From Ceratodon purpureus (lineage: Eukaryota; Streptophyta; Bryopsida; Pseudoditrichales; Ditrichaceae), in NCBI GenBank assembly GCA_014871385.1, contig CM026426.1:93561315-93625314 (forward strand): a DNA stretch of 64,000 bases, given 5' to 3'. The position numbers and the translations under genes were made by a program. Positions 12,158-23,262 of this stretch are shown one piece after another. The notes beneath the pieces were generated by a model, which saw nothing but the letters and a program-made list of their open reading frames with translations, searched no databases and was not told where the DNA came from. Each line of letters starts with the position of its first letter. Positions within the stretch are counted from its first letter, which is position 1.

Positions 12158-12424
12158 GGAGAAGGCTAAATCCCCTGTAGTAAGCCCAGCTGGCAAGCAC
12201 GCGCGGCCGCGGCAAGACGCGGGCCTCGCCGTGGCCGTCCCGGTTTTCATCCCTCGAGTTACCCGCCGCGGTGACATGGTAACTCCGCGGCGCGGTAACT
12301 TCCTCGACACCCGGAACACTGGACAGTGTTACGACGAACATCCTCCTGAGACACTGCCATACCCATACATATCATCCATCGCATTGTATGCCATGGCCAT
12401 GCCCATGCCCATGGCCCGCAGTGA
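12158..12424 (+). repeat. MULE-A left terminal inverted repeat
   Basis: It matches the reverse complement of about 42300-42564 over about 265 bp with scattered differences. It is very GC-rich in the outer half (repeated CCGCGG and CGCGGTAACT). It contains a palindrome, AACACTGGACAGTGTT, near 12316, and ends in a CCATGGCCATGCCC-type repeat. Confidence 0.9.
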
Positions 12425-14041
12425 CGTCATTCGCTGAAGGACTCCCTGGTCGTTGTGTCCCGCCATGAGGCCATTCCATTGTAGTGTTCCGCTGTTGCTT
12501 CATCGTGTTCGACGTCTAGGGTTTCAGGTCGAAGCCTTGTGTACAGGTTGTCTTCGATTGTAGGGATTCTCCAGCGTTGCTCGCATTGTAGGTTCCGGTT
12601 TTTTCTCAAGGGTGCTCTGTAGTTAAAGCCGCGAATCCTAAACCTCGGCGACGCGGGGGTGAACCTAGCTGTCATCACACACCGCTTACTTGATCCGGAA
12701 GCCCTACAACTGGATGGCTCGCCCCAATGAAGAGCACTCTTAAGGGGAGCAGGATGCAGCGCAATGAGGAATCACGAGAGAACGTGGAGAATGGCCGTTG
12801 TCTTCGTCGTGCAATTCCAAGGCAAGAGCTTACCACCGCGTACTCCCTCCTCTCTTCTCCTTATTGCAATGTTGTTTGCGTTTGGGTCGGGTTCTACTTC
12901 AGAGGTTCCTCCGCACAGGAGTTGCCATGAAAACGTGTTGCTGCTTTGCGTTACAGTTTGTGGTCATTGTACTACGGAATCAAGATGTTAGGATTTAGGG
13001 TTTTTGGCTATAATCTTTTATTCCCCTCTTTTTATTTCAGTTCTTGCTGTCGCATATTGTGCACTCCATGTGTTGGTTTAGGGTTGACTAGAAAAGAACT
13101 CGTCGATTTTTAGAGTTAAGAGTGTCAGTTCAGTGTACCATATATGAATTTAGTGTTTCAAGAGATTTCACTGTTTAGAACTAGACATTTATGATTGATA
13201 GTGTAAGTTTTAGGGTATGCGGTTCATATGTGGACTTTAATTGTTGATTTGATTGGCTGGTTGAGGGTGTTAATGGTGAGAAGACGTTTGTCGCAGAGGT
13301 CATAAATGCCCCACGGACCTTTAGAGTTTAGGGTGAGCTTCCGAGCGTGCACTAGGAGTGCAGCGAGGGTTCTTCTTCGACTTTATACACTTTAACTTCT
13401 GGCTTCTTACGACTCATGCTGGTATGTTTTTCTACTTAGGGTTTTCGGTTCTCTACCCACTGATCAAATCATAGAGCACCTCCTCGTGACACTGCTGTAG
13501 AGGATTTTCTTCTTGCGCAACTACATAGGATTGCTGGCTTTCTTGAGGGATTCATGTCGTTCCGATTGTTTTTTTTTTTAATGGTTCTGATATTCGAAGT
13601 TTGTTCGCATCCTGAAACCCCTTCGGAATATGAGGAAACGAGAGTAACTTGGGGCCGGGATGTTGGATTGCAGATGCAGTGACCATTCTGTTTGTTGTTG
13701 CGGTTGGATGCTGGGAGAGGGTGTAGAAACCATGTCTGCGTGGTGTGTGATGTTTGTTTTTTTTTTTTTTCAGCCAGGATTTTTGAAATTGAAATTGTTT
13801 GATGTTGCTTTCTTGTTTTGGCGGTAGAGACTAGGGATTCACAATGCATTTCCATATTCACTCGCTAGCCATTATGATAGGGCTAGAGGAACTTGACATC
13901 TCCAATGCTAATGTGGCTGTTGTTCTCAAATTGTGACGTGCAGAAACAATTTGAATGTGCGGTGCGATAGGGTTGACGGGAGAGAGCATTGTGGGATTTT
14001 GTCGCTCTTGACCTCTACCCCGACAGAACAAACGTGACACA
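12425..14041. other. MULE-A left leader, no clear gene
   Basis: No recognisable protein. The stretch carries several telo-box-like sites (AGGGTTT, TTTAGGGTT at about 12515, 12990, 13075 and 13435) and one exact GTGACACT (13486). It probably holds the promoter and a leader for the first + strand gene. The equivalent part of MULE-B (51240-52079) is similar in character. Confidence 0.5.
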
Positions 14042-14908
14042 ATGGACACCAAACCGGTGACTTTGGTGGTGAAGATTTACGACCGTGTTTACAACATTCG
14101 GTACTCCAGTGAACAGAGGGTGATGGAGCTCATGCGGGAATTCACGACACAGTGCAAGGGGAGCAAGAAGCCAGAGGAGGGCCGTTGATTTTTTGTCTGT
14201 ATACACTGTAGAAAGTCTGATTTCAGTAATAAGTTGATGTTGAAGGTTCACAGGTTTGAGGTAGGGTGTGAGGCCGCTCAATATTCAGATGGAACAAAGG
14301 CTTTACTCCTCCCTTATCCGGATTTTCTGCCATGCCAAGGCAAAATGGTGGAAGCGATGGGCAAGCACGGAGGTGGGAGGGTTGCGGGCAAGAAGAGACC
14401 TAAGGGGGCAACTATGGGGGAAGAAGACGGGGATGATGCAGGGGAGGAAGACAAGACGGCAGAGGATATGGAGTGGGCCGCTGAGTTCGAAGGCCCACCA
14501 ACCTCGAAAAGACAGAACTCTTGCGTCACAGATGGCAATGGATACGATGTAGGGTCCAGAGTCTCTCCAGCTGCAGACTTGTTTTTCGGTGGAGCACCGC
14601 CCAAAACAGAGAAGGCGGCGCCGAAGCCAAGGAAGTCCAGGAGGAATGTAGAGGACTTGGTGGATGGTGACACAATGAAGGGTAGAGGAGGAAAGGAGGA
14701 AAACCCCGTCTTGCCGAAGAAGGTCACACAAACAAGGGGCACTTGTCGGGGATTGATGAAAATCTTGGCGAAAATGGCGACTGAGGGAGGTCCATCCGAG
14801 GAGCCAGCTGAGGAAGGTCCATCTGAGGAAGAGCATGCGCGTAGTGGAGAAGGAGGTTACATTGCAGAGCGACAGGGGCTGGAGAACCAGGAGACAATGA
14901 AAAAATAA
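14042..14908 (+). pseudogene. MULE-A accessory protein: beta-grasp-like N-terminus plus C2HC finger
   Basis: The ATG at 14042 follows GTGACACA. The first about 40 residues (VTLVVKIYDRVYNI, then a helix RVMELMREF) have the strand-turn-strand-helix pattern of ubiquitin-like folds. Next comes CIHC with a following His and Cys (VHRFEVGC), a possible C2HC zinc finger, then a [13 protein letters not shown] block and a long charged tail. An in-frame TGA (about 14186) separates the first two parts where the MULE-B copy has Tyr. The MULE-B homologue at 52080 conserves PVTL, CKG, IHC, DGTK and LLLPYPDF. The function is unknown. By position it is a candidate for the third protein that some MULEs use against silencing, but that is inference. 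Confidence 0.6.
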
Positions 14909-15012
14909 AATAAAAAAATACAAATGGCGTCGGTGCAGCAGCAGAAGACAAGACATTCGCACCGGATCAGGCAGTTATAGTTCACGCAGGACGAAGATTA
15001 CCCTCACCACCA

Positions 15013-16108
15013 GTGTCATGGCGTGCTCAATCAAGGCACGTCGTACAACCAGATACGACTACTCCAGATGCCAAGGCTGAACAGAAGTTTCATGTCAGGG
15101 CTACAAATCAATCGAAACAGCAGAGGGAGCTCAGACTCCCAAAAAAGTCTAGATATCCGGTAAGCGTTTGGGCTGAGGATATCAAACGAATTGCCAATAA
15201 AGACGTTAAAACAGTGGACGAGACTTTTGTGTTAGCAGCTAGTTTAGACTTTGTGCTCTCAAGAATCTATATGGCGTATCCACAACACTTACGACATGAG
15301 ATTCACATAGTAAGTTCACGAGTATCTTCACTCCTTGAGGCAATCATGGCTAGCACGAAATCCATTCAAAGGTTGGCAAAGGATTACTTTCAGCCCCCTC
15401 CTGGACTAGAAGTAAATTAGGTGAAAGATATCATCATACCATAGGTTCGCGATGGTCATTGGTCGGTCTTGGTGTTCCAGCATCATCGTGTTTTCCACTT
15501 GGATTCTTGCGAGGGTAGTGTGCATTTCCCGAAAGAATAGCATTCGGAATTTGTGAGGTGGATGTCCTCGGCGTGGCAGTGTCTCAGAGGCGTCGAGGAC
15601 TATCCAGTTCAGGATCTTATCCCCATCCCAGTGTTTCAGCAACTTGGGAACAACGAGTGTGGTCACCTGTGCATTCGTAACATCATGTTATATCTTAAGT
15701 TTAGAAGAAGTTGCCCTATCCTATCAGGCCTTGAATGTAATTCATTAGCATCTTCTACGTGACACTATATCCCTGCTAACTGTCGTTGATTGGACTATGT
15801 GCCACACAGTTCCGAGCACGTGACACTGCGACAAGAGGGGTCCAGTTACTTGGCCAGTACCTGAAACCTCACACTGCTGTGCAGATGAACAAGGAGATGA
15901 TGGTGCTGTTCGCATAGGAGCTTGACCCCCTACGTAGGGATTTACGTTACACAATCCCTTTTTGCCAGCTAGGGTCCAGGTCTGCATTGGATGGCGATAA
16001 GGACGGTTTGCTCATGGATGGTGCTCTACCACCAGCGCCGAAGCACCCGAGGGTTACGCGCGCGTCTCAGAGGGCGCTCGCTTTAGATGCCTCTAGCGAC
16101 GAATCTTG
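15013..16108 (+). pseudogene. MULE-A ULP1-like (C48) cysteine protease, decayed
   Basis: ULP1 proteases cut SUMO-like tags; versions occur in many plant MULEs with unknown role. Visible: a helical N-terminal part to about 15410, then DGHWSVLVF with the catalytic His, VFHLDS with the Asp, and FQQLGNNECGHLC with the Gln and Cys, ending the core at IMLYLKF. A following exon (about 15802-16108) has the ELDPLRRDLR block also found in MULE-B. In-frame TAGs at about 15418, 15442 and 15916 show it is broken. GTGACACT lies at 15759 and 15820 and its complement at 16114, in and beside the coding parts. Confidence 0.75.
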
Positions 16109-17472
16109 ACTCTAGTGTCACGGCCTTATATGTCTTCAGTGTCGACTGCACGAAAACCTAGTGGATATTTTGTACAGTGTGTTTACGATTTCAATTTTGA
16201 GAACACATAGAGGGTATCAGGACATTTACTTGGTCCCTGACACTTTAGAAAGGAAATGACATGGATATTCATATAACGTTTCTTTGGAGTGTCACATTGG
16301 TATAGTATTTTTTGGACCTTTACTTGAGCATCCCTAATTGTCTGCGAGATTGGTCACGTTACTGGATTCTGCGATCATTGTTTATCTTGAGTGCACTCTC
16401 GGAGTACAGCAGAATTGCAAAAGCAGCATTCATATTGCGATGGACTTCCATCGATCACCTCTGCAGTCTATGGCAGATGCTCTTAATGTTAATATGCTCG
16501 CTGATGTTGAATTTGATCCAGAGTTTATATTTTCTTTTTCAAAATATGTTTTCCACTTCATATTACTAGATCAACGTTTTAGTGACATGAAATTCCGCAC
16601 GAGCAGTAAATTCATTCGTTTCGCATAATCATGTTCTATAAAATGCAATTTATTTCCCCTGACACGCCAGAAATCTTATTAATCTTTTGAAAGACCCCTA
16701 AGAATCACGATCCTTTTCTCTCACTAGGTTCTACAATGCAATTTTTGATTTTCATTGATAATCTAGTACCCTACATTATAAAAAATCCACTTTTTTCTTA
16801 ATATTGGATTGAATATAAAACAAAGCCTAACTATGCATAGTTTTGGAACTTATAAGTAATTCAAAACCAAGTTTGAATCTAAAGTTCTATTATATATCCA
16901 AGTTTTAGTACAAACTTTTTAGTAATTTCAATTTTCATAAACAGTTATTTATAATTCCAAATGCATTTATCTTGTTTCATGGTACTACTCCGATGTGGTT
17001 GCTATTATATACTTGTTAATAGTTTGGCAAGCATTAGTATTTTCTATCCTCCTTCTTATAATTGTAAAAATACTTTAAATTAGTGATGTTGTAGAATTTA
17101 TTTCTAGGCATAATCCAACCACCAGTTTTATCATAAGTATCTTGTTTCTACGCAACGTACAGTCATTCCATTGTAATAAGATTGGATGCTTCAATATAGA
17201 AGGGCCTGATATGAAGGGACGGTAAATCTTTAAAAAGATTGGATAAATCATTACTTATATCTATTTTAAATTTGTTGTCAACTACAACTTATTGGTAGTT
17301 CTGCCCATTAATTGTTAAAAGATATACATGAGCCATTCTTTTTAGAAACTTCACTCTAAGTCTGCCATTACATATAGCAAATAAATATAAAATTTTAATT
17401 ATTTAAAAGAACCAACACATTGGCAAAAACGATGTTAACAACAAATGTACGAATAATAAATAAATATGAGAG
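16109..17472. other. AT-rich MULE-A spacer
   Basis: No gene is seen; short open frames lack domains. It is the left half of the spacer between the two convergent MULE-A genes and ends at the insertion site of the 17.6 kb element. The 4 bases before the insertion are AGAG. Confidence 0.6.
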
Positions 17473-17501
17473 AAGGGATATTTAGGTAATTCTGGACAAA
17501 A
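17473..17501 (+). repeat. Left terminal inverted repeat of 17.6 kb element
   Basis: It pairs with 35032-35060 at 26 of 29 bases. The nearest internal palindrome starts 34 bases further in, at 17535. Confidence 0.85.
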
Positions 17502-17949
17502 AAAAGTCCAAAATTCAAAAATGGCCAATGCGAACTCAGCGGACCGCCGATGGATGGAAACCACGGATGAAGACTATCAGAGTATATGAATACCAGAGAA
17601 TATGGAATGCAAAAGTGGACATTGATATGTGCATGGGCGGAATTTGCTAGTGATTGATATATGAAACCAAAGCTTGCAACATATGATGCAGAATAAGAGT
17701 TACAATGAATACTTTAAAGAATATCATGTTGATTCAAGTATTGAAATGTACAATTTAGAGTCGGCATCCCGCCGATAACAGAACACGCTAAACTAACTAG
17801 TCCCGTAGCACTTTGAGTCATTAAGTCCTACAACATTAAGTCTACATCCACCACTATGTACCAAGTTGACGTAAATCCTATCACATTATAACCTACTCGG
17901 GGAACTATTTCCCTGAAAGCATAGCCGTAAGGTCAATGAGTAAATCATA

Positions 17950-18711
17950 TATTTGAAGGCCGCACAAACGGATCGACCAAGTCGGCGGGCAGCTGATGGA
18001 AGGTGTTCTGTTGGTCAGGAGGAGGGAAGAAGTGCAAGTTGTAGGCGAAAAAGTCCGCTTAACTCAGTCCCAGCAAACTTCAGTCCAGTCCACTCGTGCA
18101 CGTCCAAACTTTCTCGCAACTTCAATTGCCTAGTGCACTTCCCCCGGCCTCCACGCCTGCGCCATATACTCCGGTACAGATCCAAACTTGTGCAAGGGAT
18201 ATACCAGAGGAAGGATATATGTAGCAATGTTAGGTATAACGCCGTCATCGTTTGAAAAATTTAGATGACCCTGAAAAGGCCAAGGAATGTAGCACATACA
18301 GTTTGGTGTCTTCCTCAATGACCTCGGATCAACATCCACAAATAGCACCTGATCTAGTTTACAGACGTTACGAGACTGTACCTTGGAGCAAACTTGACCT
18401 AACGTCTTATAACTCGAGGGGAAATTCTCCCGGTCGATAAGGTCACTTCTGCTATACACGAAGGACAGCCTCTCCATTACACCGGCCGGCAGATTATGTG
18501 TGAGTAAAGGCTTCAGTTCTCCCAAAGGCATCTTCGACCACAGACCAACATGGAAATGCAAGAAAAACATGTCGAAAAGCTTCTTCAAACCTGGGCGCTT
18601 CACTACATTCCGATGCGTATACCATGGCAAAGCCTCTGTCCTAGGATCCACATAGCAGAGAAGGCCATTGACGCCTAGGACAATACATTTCTTGACATGA
18701 TGGGGTGGACC
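17950..18711 (-). pseudogene. FCP1/HAD-like domain C, degenerate
   Basis: Read on the minus strand, the domain starts CIVLGVNGLLCYVDPR, matching the plant FCP1-like motif I (usually D-x-N-G-L-L) but with Gly in place of the nucleophile Asp. It continues with KRPGLKKLFDMFF and GLWSKM (motif II region), and reaches VLFVDVDPRS (motif IV region). The reading passes stops after about 18130. It is too far from domains A and B to be a simple copy. Loss of the first Asp predicts no phosphatase activity. It is the most downstream of three related domains on this strand. Confidence 0.6.
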
Positions 18712-19050
18712 GTGAAGGCATTTGAAATAAAACGAGGAACCCTGAAGAATATGAAGTGCAATCAGTGAAGGAAATCAAGGAATAGGACGAAGTATACGAA
18801 AGAAATGGACTATATTCAAAGTCGTCAGAGACCCACCGACAAATCGATGCATTGAAGAAACTTCAAAGGTAAATGTGCAGCAAGGGAAATGTCATGCATG
18901 GATCTACAAAAAGAAGTACCGAACTGCAGCACTGGAAACAAATGTGTGGTGCACGGAAGTTCAGAATGGGAACAGTCTTAGTGTATTTAACTAAAGAGTG
19001 TAGAGTATCATATGTGATTTTTTAATCAAGTAGCGCCGCTGGTATAGGCT

Positions 19051-20172
19051 CTAATCAGTCGGCGAACCGCCGACAATGGAACTACCAGGGGCCTCTGGAG
19101 GACAAGGTAAATTCACAAACCAAGATCCAAGATTACCCGGGACATCAAACCCGCATGCATGAGAAGGAATAACCTCCCTATACTTCTGGTATTCGCGAGA
19201 TTCTGGAAAAAGACGTGGCTTCTCCACGCTAGAATTCTTCCTACAATACCCCTGGACATCCAATCCAGACTGCTTAAGTCCTGCAAGGAATGGTGTAACT
19301 ACCCTAGTTAAATAGGGATTGAGGGTAGATTGATGTTCTTTGCACTCTCCAAAGTCCCAGAAGAAAGAATTAGGATGGACAGCGCTAAATGGATGATTAA
19401 GTACAATCCTATAAGGCCGTTCGTCTACCAGTAGGGTATTTTAAAAACTGGCGCTTGATCGAGGGAGTAGCCTAGTGTCGCAGAAAAGTCTATCCAAACG
19501 CTTCAACAAGTACTCCCGTTTTCCATTAGAATTATTTCCTGTCGAGATATCACACCGGTATCCTGGAAGGCGTCTGTAATTGCTCCTGAGCAAAGGATGA
19601 ATGGCTAACAGCTTCTGGTAGTGACGATCGAGATTCTTTTCAAAAACCGTGGACCAAAAGACTACGTCGAAATTCGCCGTGCAGAACTCTAGAAATGAAT
19701 GAAGTCCACGTCTAGCCCGGATATGAATTTTTGTCTTCAGGTCATCACCGATATACCCGTGGTGCTCCGCGATGAGCAATCCCTTAATGTCAAGGACAAG
19801 GTTGTATCGTTGGAGAGGTACCTCAATATTACGCGCGATAATATCAGTGCTGACACTGACGAAATCATCGCGTAGGGAACCGGTGCGCGAGATCCCAACA
19901 TTGGTCTCGACGAACGAGGTGGAAGCCATAGCACACTGGCCGGAGCTATGTGCAGCAGACAGCGTCGGCGGCCCGCTGACAGGATAGTCGTACTCGTCCT
20001 CCCCATCACTTTCGTTCTCGGCCTCCGCTCCCGGAGACTTTTCTTTGTGAGCATCACCATTAGGAGATGTTGGGTACTGCTCCAAGAGCGTACTAAAAAG
20101 GGAAGGTCCCTGGTGCACTTCAACACCGGCGTCATCCTCTTGTGACTCCTGAATTGTGAAGGACAAATTCAA
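19051..20172 (-). pseudogene. FCP1/HAD-like domain B
   Basis: About 110 N-terminal residues are acidic and Ser-rich. The domain then runs NLVLDIKGLL (motif I, Asp kept, second Asp replaced as in plant D-x-N-G-L-L relatives), GLHSFLEFC, VVFWST, and, after an in-frame TAA at 19441, LLVDERPYR. It ends in a YLTRVVTPFLAGL helix. FCP1-family enzymes remove phosphate from the RNA polymerase II tail or other proteins; whether this one does is unknown. One GTCGGC palindrome (19974) is in the coding part of the N-terminal region, and another (19058) spans the C-terminal end. Confidence 0.65.
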
Positions 20173-20329
20173 AGTAAACAGCGGCGGTCAATTACGTGCT
20201 CACAATTCATACATACTCTGGTGTAAAATAAGAGATACAATAAGACACCCACGACAGAATACACAGTCTCGACACTGAGTTCCGTTCTCATATATTTAAA
20301 AGGAGGAAAACTTTATTTACTGTATAAGT

Positions 20330-21204
20330 CTAAATACATGATGATCCCATCGGCGGGCAGCCGACTGAATCATGTGCATGTTCTCTAAAACAGTTTCTAC
20401 TTCTCCTATGTTCTCTTTCGTTTAGGGCAATCAAGTGTGGAGAGAAGAGACTATAAGCTTCATCCCTCGGAAACAGACGAGGCTGACCAAATTTGGAGTG
20501 TTTCTGGTAGTACTCGGGCTCGAGGAGTTTAGATTCTTTCAAACTAGTAAGCCAAGGAATCAATCTCCAACCAAATAATTCCTCTTATTTACCGACTCCT
20601 TTGAATTGAAGGTATATGGTGTAGGGTGCACAGCGTTCCAAGGAGTGTTTGCGACATTCTTACAAGGGGAATCATCAACCAAGAGAGTGTTAATTGAAGA
20701 CGCCCCCGTCCCCTTCAGCCCGTCATCGAGGTCGAAGAGGGTCTCGAGTCTCTTCAAATAAAACTCCCTACCAGCCTTATGTACGCAAGTCTCGCAGAAA
20801 CTCTGCTCGAACTTGTAGCGCACTTCAGCATCTACACGAGGATAGCGCTGCTCCAACACTGTCCACAAAATCTCGAACCTCTTTTCCTGAACGCAGCTCC
20901 AGAAGACCACCTTAAAATTGTCCAGGCAGAATTCTAGGAACTTCTCTAAACCCGGTCTAGTTTTAGTATTCCACCTAGTGCCCATCTTCGTCTGGACTAA
21001 TAGCAGGCCGTTAATATCCAGAACCAGAAAGTACTTCAGCACTGGATCGTGTACCTGAGTACTAGCCTGTTCCGGGGCTTTGTGAACTGCATTGAAAGGT
21101 GGAGGTCCCTGCTCCCGAACTGCACTAGGTCTGTCTTCGCAAAGTTTTCCATGGACTTCCTTGTCCGCGGACTTTGGAGTGATAGCAAACGAAGCAGAAG
21201 ACAA
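20330..21204 (-). pseudogene. FCP1/HAD-like domain A, best preserved
   Basis: Motif I reads FLVLDINGLLL, motif II lies in VVFWSCVQEKRF, the helical cap region is around ETCVHKAGREFYLKRLETLF, and motif IV is LLVDDSPCKN with the Asp pair. It continues as PWLTSLKESKLL after a frame change near 20575. The front has no clear ATG; an earlier exon is likely. A palindrome at 20349 overlaps the last codons and another at 21225 lies just upstream. The three domains A, B and C lie in a row on the same strand, so one multi-domain product or three genes are both possible. Confidence 0.7.
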
Positions 21205-21414
21205 ACGTGACGGTTAGGACGACGGTTGGCAGACAGCCGACTTCCAAGCAACATTATTTGGAGAAAGGGAGAGCCTACAACTTGACATTTACCGATAATT
21301 TATTCATATTTGGCAGTACAAACATCTTAGACAATTCTAGCACCGGAACACTATACTAATTTATCAATGCACGCATTTAAAAGATGGACTGGGCCACCGC
21401 CTGATTTACTGACC

Positions 21415-22611
21415 TCAACCTTTGTGCTTCTTCGACCTAGGCTCCTTTTTGGATGCCTGCGGAGGTGACAGAACGTCCTCTGGAGCGTCCACATTTTTGG
21501 AACTCATGTCCTGTTCCCCAGATGTGCCCTTCTTGGAGGAAGTCTTTTTATAAGCACACTTCTGTTTGCCCTTCCCAGAAGACTCTTCCCCTTCCTGAAC
21601 CCCTAAGGAATCGCGGGATACGTTACCCACAAGAGAGGAAGCCTGAGCAGTACCATCGGTCTTACTTCTCTTTGCTGCTCGTGTCTTGTCCCAAGGGTTC
21701 TCATCTGGGCCAATCATCCGAGTTGCGCCCTTCACACCCTGATTGACAAATGCGATTGACTTCACTGTGACCTTGGACTTGGCAGTGGGGTTAGATGAGG
21801 TTTGCTCGACTGCAGTCGGCGGCCTGCCGACGGCAGCAGGAGGAAGATGCCCTTCAATGCTCACTGCAGGCTCCTGGGTTGGTTTAGGAACACGGACAAC
21901 CAGTTCTTGGTCAGGCCTCAATGCTAGAGGAACCTGCATCTTTTTTAAAGGCCCCGCCTGGTCTAGGTCAAGTACTGGCTCGGTGGGAGGAGTCTCTTGC
22001 TCATGTATTGTAGGAGAATTATTACCGAAGCCGAGAGAGTTAGTTCCTTGCTCCCCTGCAACTTGCGACGACGGTAGGTTTACGTAACGAGGATTCGAAT
22101 CTTCCAGTGGTACCACGTCGGGTTTTGGTTTATAGTCTATGTCCTCTGTGTATTTCTCCTCTACCTCTGCATCTCCAGTTGGAATGCGAGCCTCAGCTTG
22201 GTCGTCCTCATTTCTTGCCTGTTCCTCAGCATCTCCAGTTGGAAGGGAAGCTTCACCTTCAACGTCTGGGTCGCGTACATCTGGTGGGTCCTCGTCGACA
22301 TCGTCGTCGGAGTCCTGAATATTCTGTGAAGGAACCCCTGCAGTCTTCCCTGAACCCATACATCCACCCTTTCCGACCAAATGGGCCTCCTCAGCATTCA
22401 CACCCAAGTCGGCAGGCGAGAGAGTGCCAGTCCTGGCTCTAGCAGAGGCAGGGACAAACGGCCCGGCCCCAGTCTGCGTGTTCTGAACTGGGGCTTCGAG
22501 GGGCACGTTATAAACGCCCGGAATGAACGTCATATTCCGAATCCGACAGTGCGCTTGGAATCTCTCTACCTCGATACGCACGATCTCTATTACTATCAAA
22601 TGGTTTTTCTG
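21415..22611 (-). CDS. Disordered acidic/basic protein exon, 394 codons
   Basis: It is an open exon that begins after a CAG acceptor (about 22612) with an IVIEIVRIEVERFQ strand segment. It runs through an acidic middle with a repeated PTGDAE, a Pro-rich part, and ends in a Lys-rich tail (KKEPRSKKHKG) that suggests nuclear entry. No domain is recognised. The palindrome at 21815 is within codons and reads VGRPPT. The upstream intron holds the CCGG-rich insertion; the exon before it probably ends at 26299. It is likely a later exon of the gene that starts near 27596. Confidence 0.55.
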   Translation of the reverse strand, partial: QKNHLIVIEIVRIEVERFQAHCRIRNMTFIPGVYNVPLEAPVQNTQTGAGPFVPASARARTGTLSPADLGVNAEEAHLVGKGGCMGSGKTAGVPSQNIQDSDDDVDEDPPDVRDPDVEGEASLPTGDAEEQARNEDDQAEARIPTGDAEVEEKYTEDIDYKPKPDVVPLEDSNPRYVNLPSSQVAGEQGTNSLGFGNNSPTIHEQETPPTEPVLDLDQAGPLKKMQVPLALRPDQELVVRVPKPTQEPAVSIEGHLPPAAVGRPPTAVEQTSSNPTAKSKVTVKSIAFVNQGVKGATRMIGPDENPWDKTRAAKRSKTDGTAQASSLVGNVSRDSLGVQEGEESSGKGKQKCAYKKTSSKKGTSGEQDMSSKNVDAPEDVLSPPQASKKEPRSKKHKG

Positions 22612-23053
22612 CAGAAGAACAAGACCAAACGGTTAAGGAAATCTTGTACCCAAGAAACACAAAGGATGCATTGTGGAGAGTGATTTCCACGGTTGGCACA
22701 CCAGAATACTAATTCCGGTAGAAAAAAAATGATAAAAATTAAAAAAATTTGTGTTAGGAACACGGAAGTACTACTTAGATAAATGTAACAACCTGTTAAG
22801 ACGGTTGGCTGAATAAATAAGAGAACCGGAAGGTCAGCCAGGTGAGATCCGGTCGTCCGAAGTCTGAAGAGATGAAGCACCGTCCCTGTGACGGAACCCT
22901 GACCCAGCGGACTTAGGGCAACAGCCGGAGGGTACGATTCACGCGGGAGAAGTGGCTGCGACCATTAAAGCGCCGCCGGCCGCGACCATCCAATGATCAA
23001 AGGCTACGACCGTCCGTCATGATGAGCTACGAACAGGGGGGAGTTAGTGCAGG

Positions 23054-23060
23054 TATAAAA
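23054..23060 (+). promoter_or_regulatory. TATA box of the 624-codon gene
   Basis: TATAAAA sits about 209 bases before the ATG at 23263, with no other TATA-like site nearby. Confidence 0.55.
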
Positions 23061-23262
23061 GGAGGAAGAGCAACCGTGCTCCTCCTTTCTTTTCTCATTC
23101 TGTGGCGCGCTGGATCCTTGTGTTCCTCGGCGGAGTGCGCACTTAGGGTTGTGACGGTAGGAGAGAGACGGTGAGACGGAAGTGTTTCCGTTAGCTGAGG
23201 GATTGTGGTGAGGATCATGCGTGCAGGTGCTACCGGAGTGACAGTGAGGAGGACTTAGCACG

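Noticed and set aside
12063-12437. 124-codon frame over the MULE-A left end
   Set aside because: Beyond 12157 it runs through the GC-rich inverted repeat, whose opposite strand is equally open; an effect of base composition.
14303-14962. 219-codon minus-strand frame
   Set aside because: It lies opposite the accessory protein ORF, is low in complexity and has no domain.
17950-21204. The FCP1-like domains as ordinary host genes
   Set aside because: They lie within the bounded element, carry its palindromes, and contain stops.
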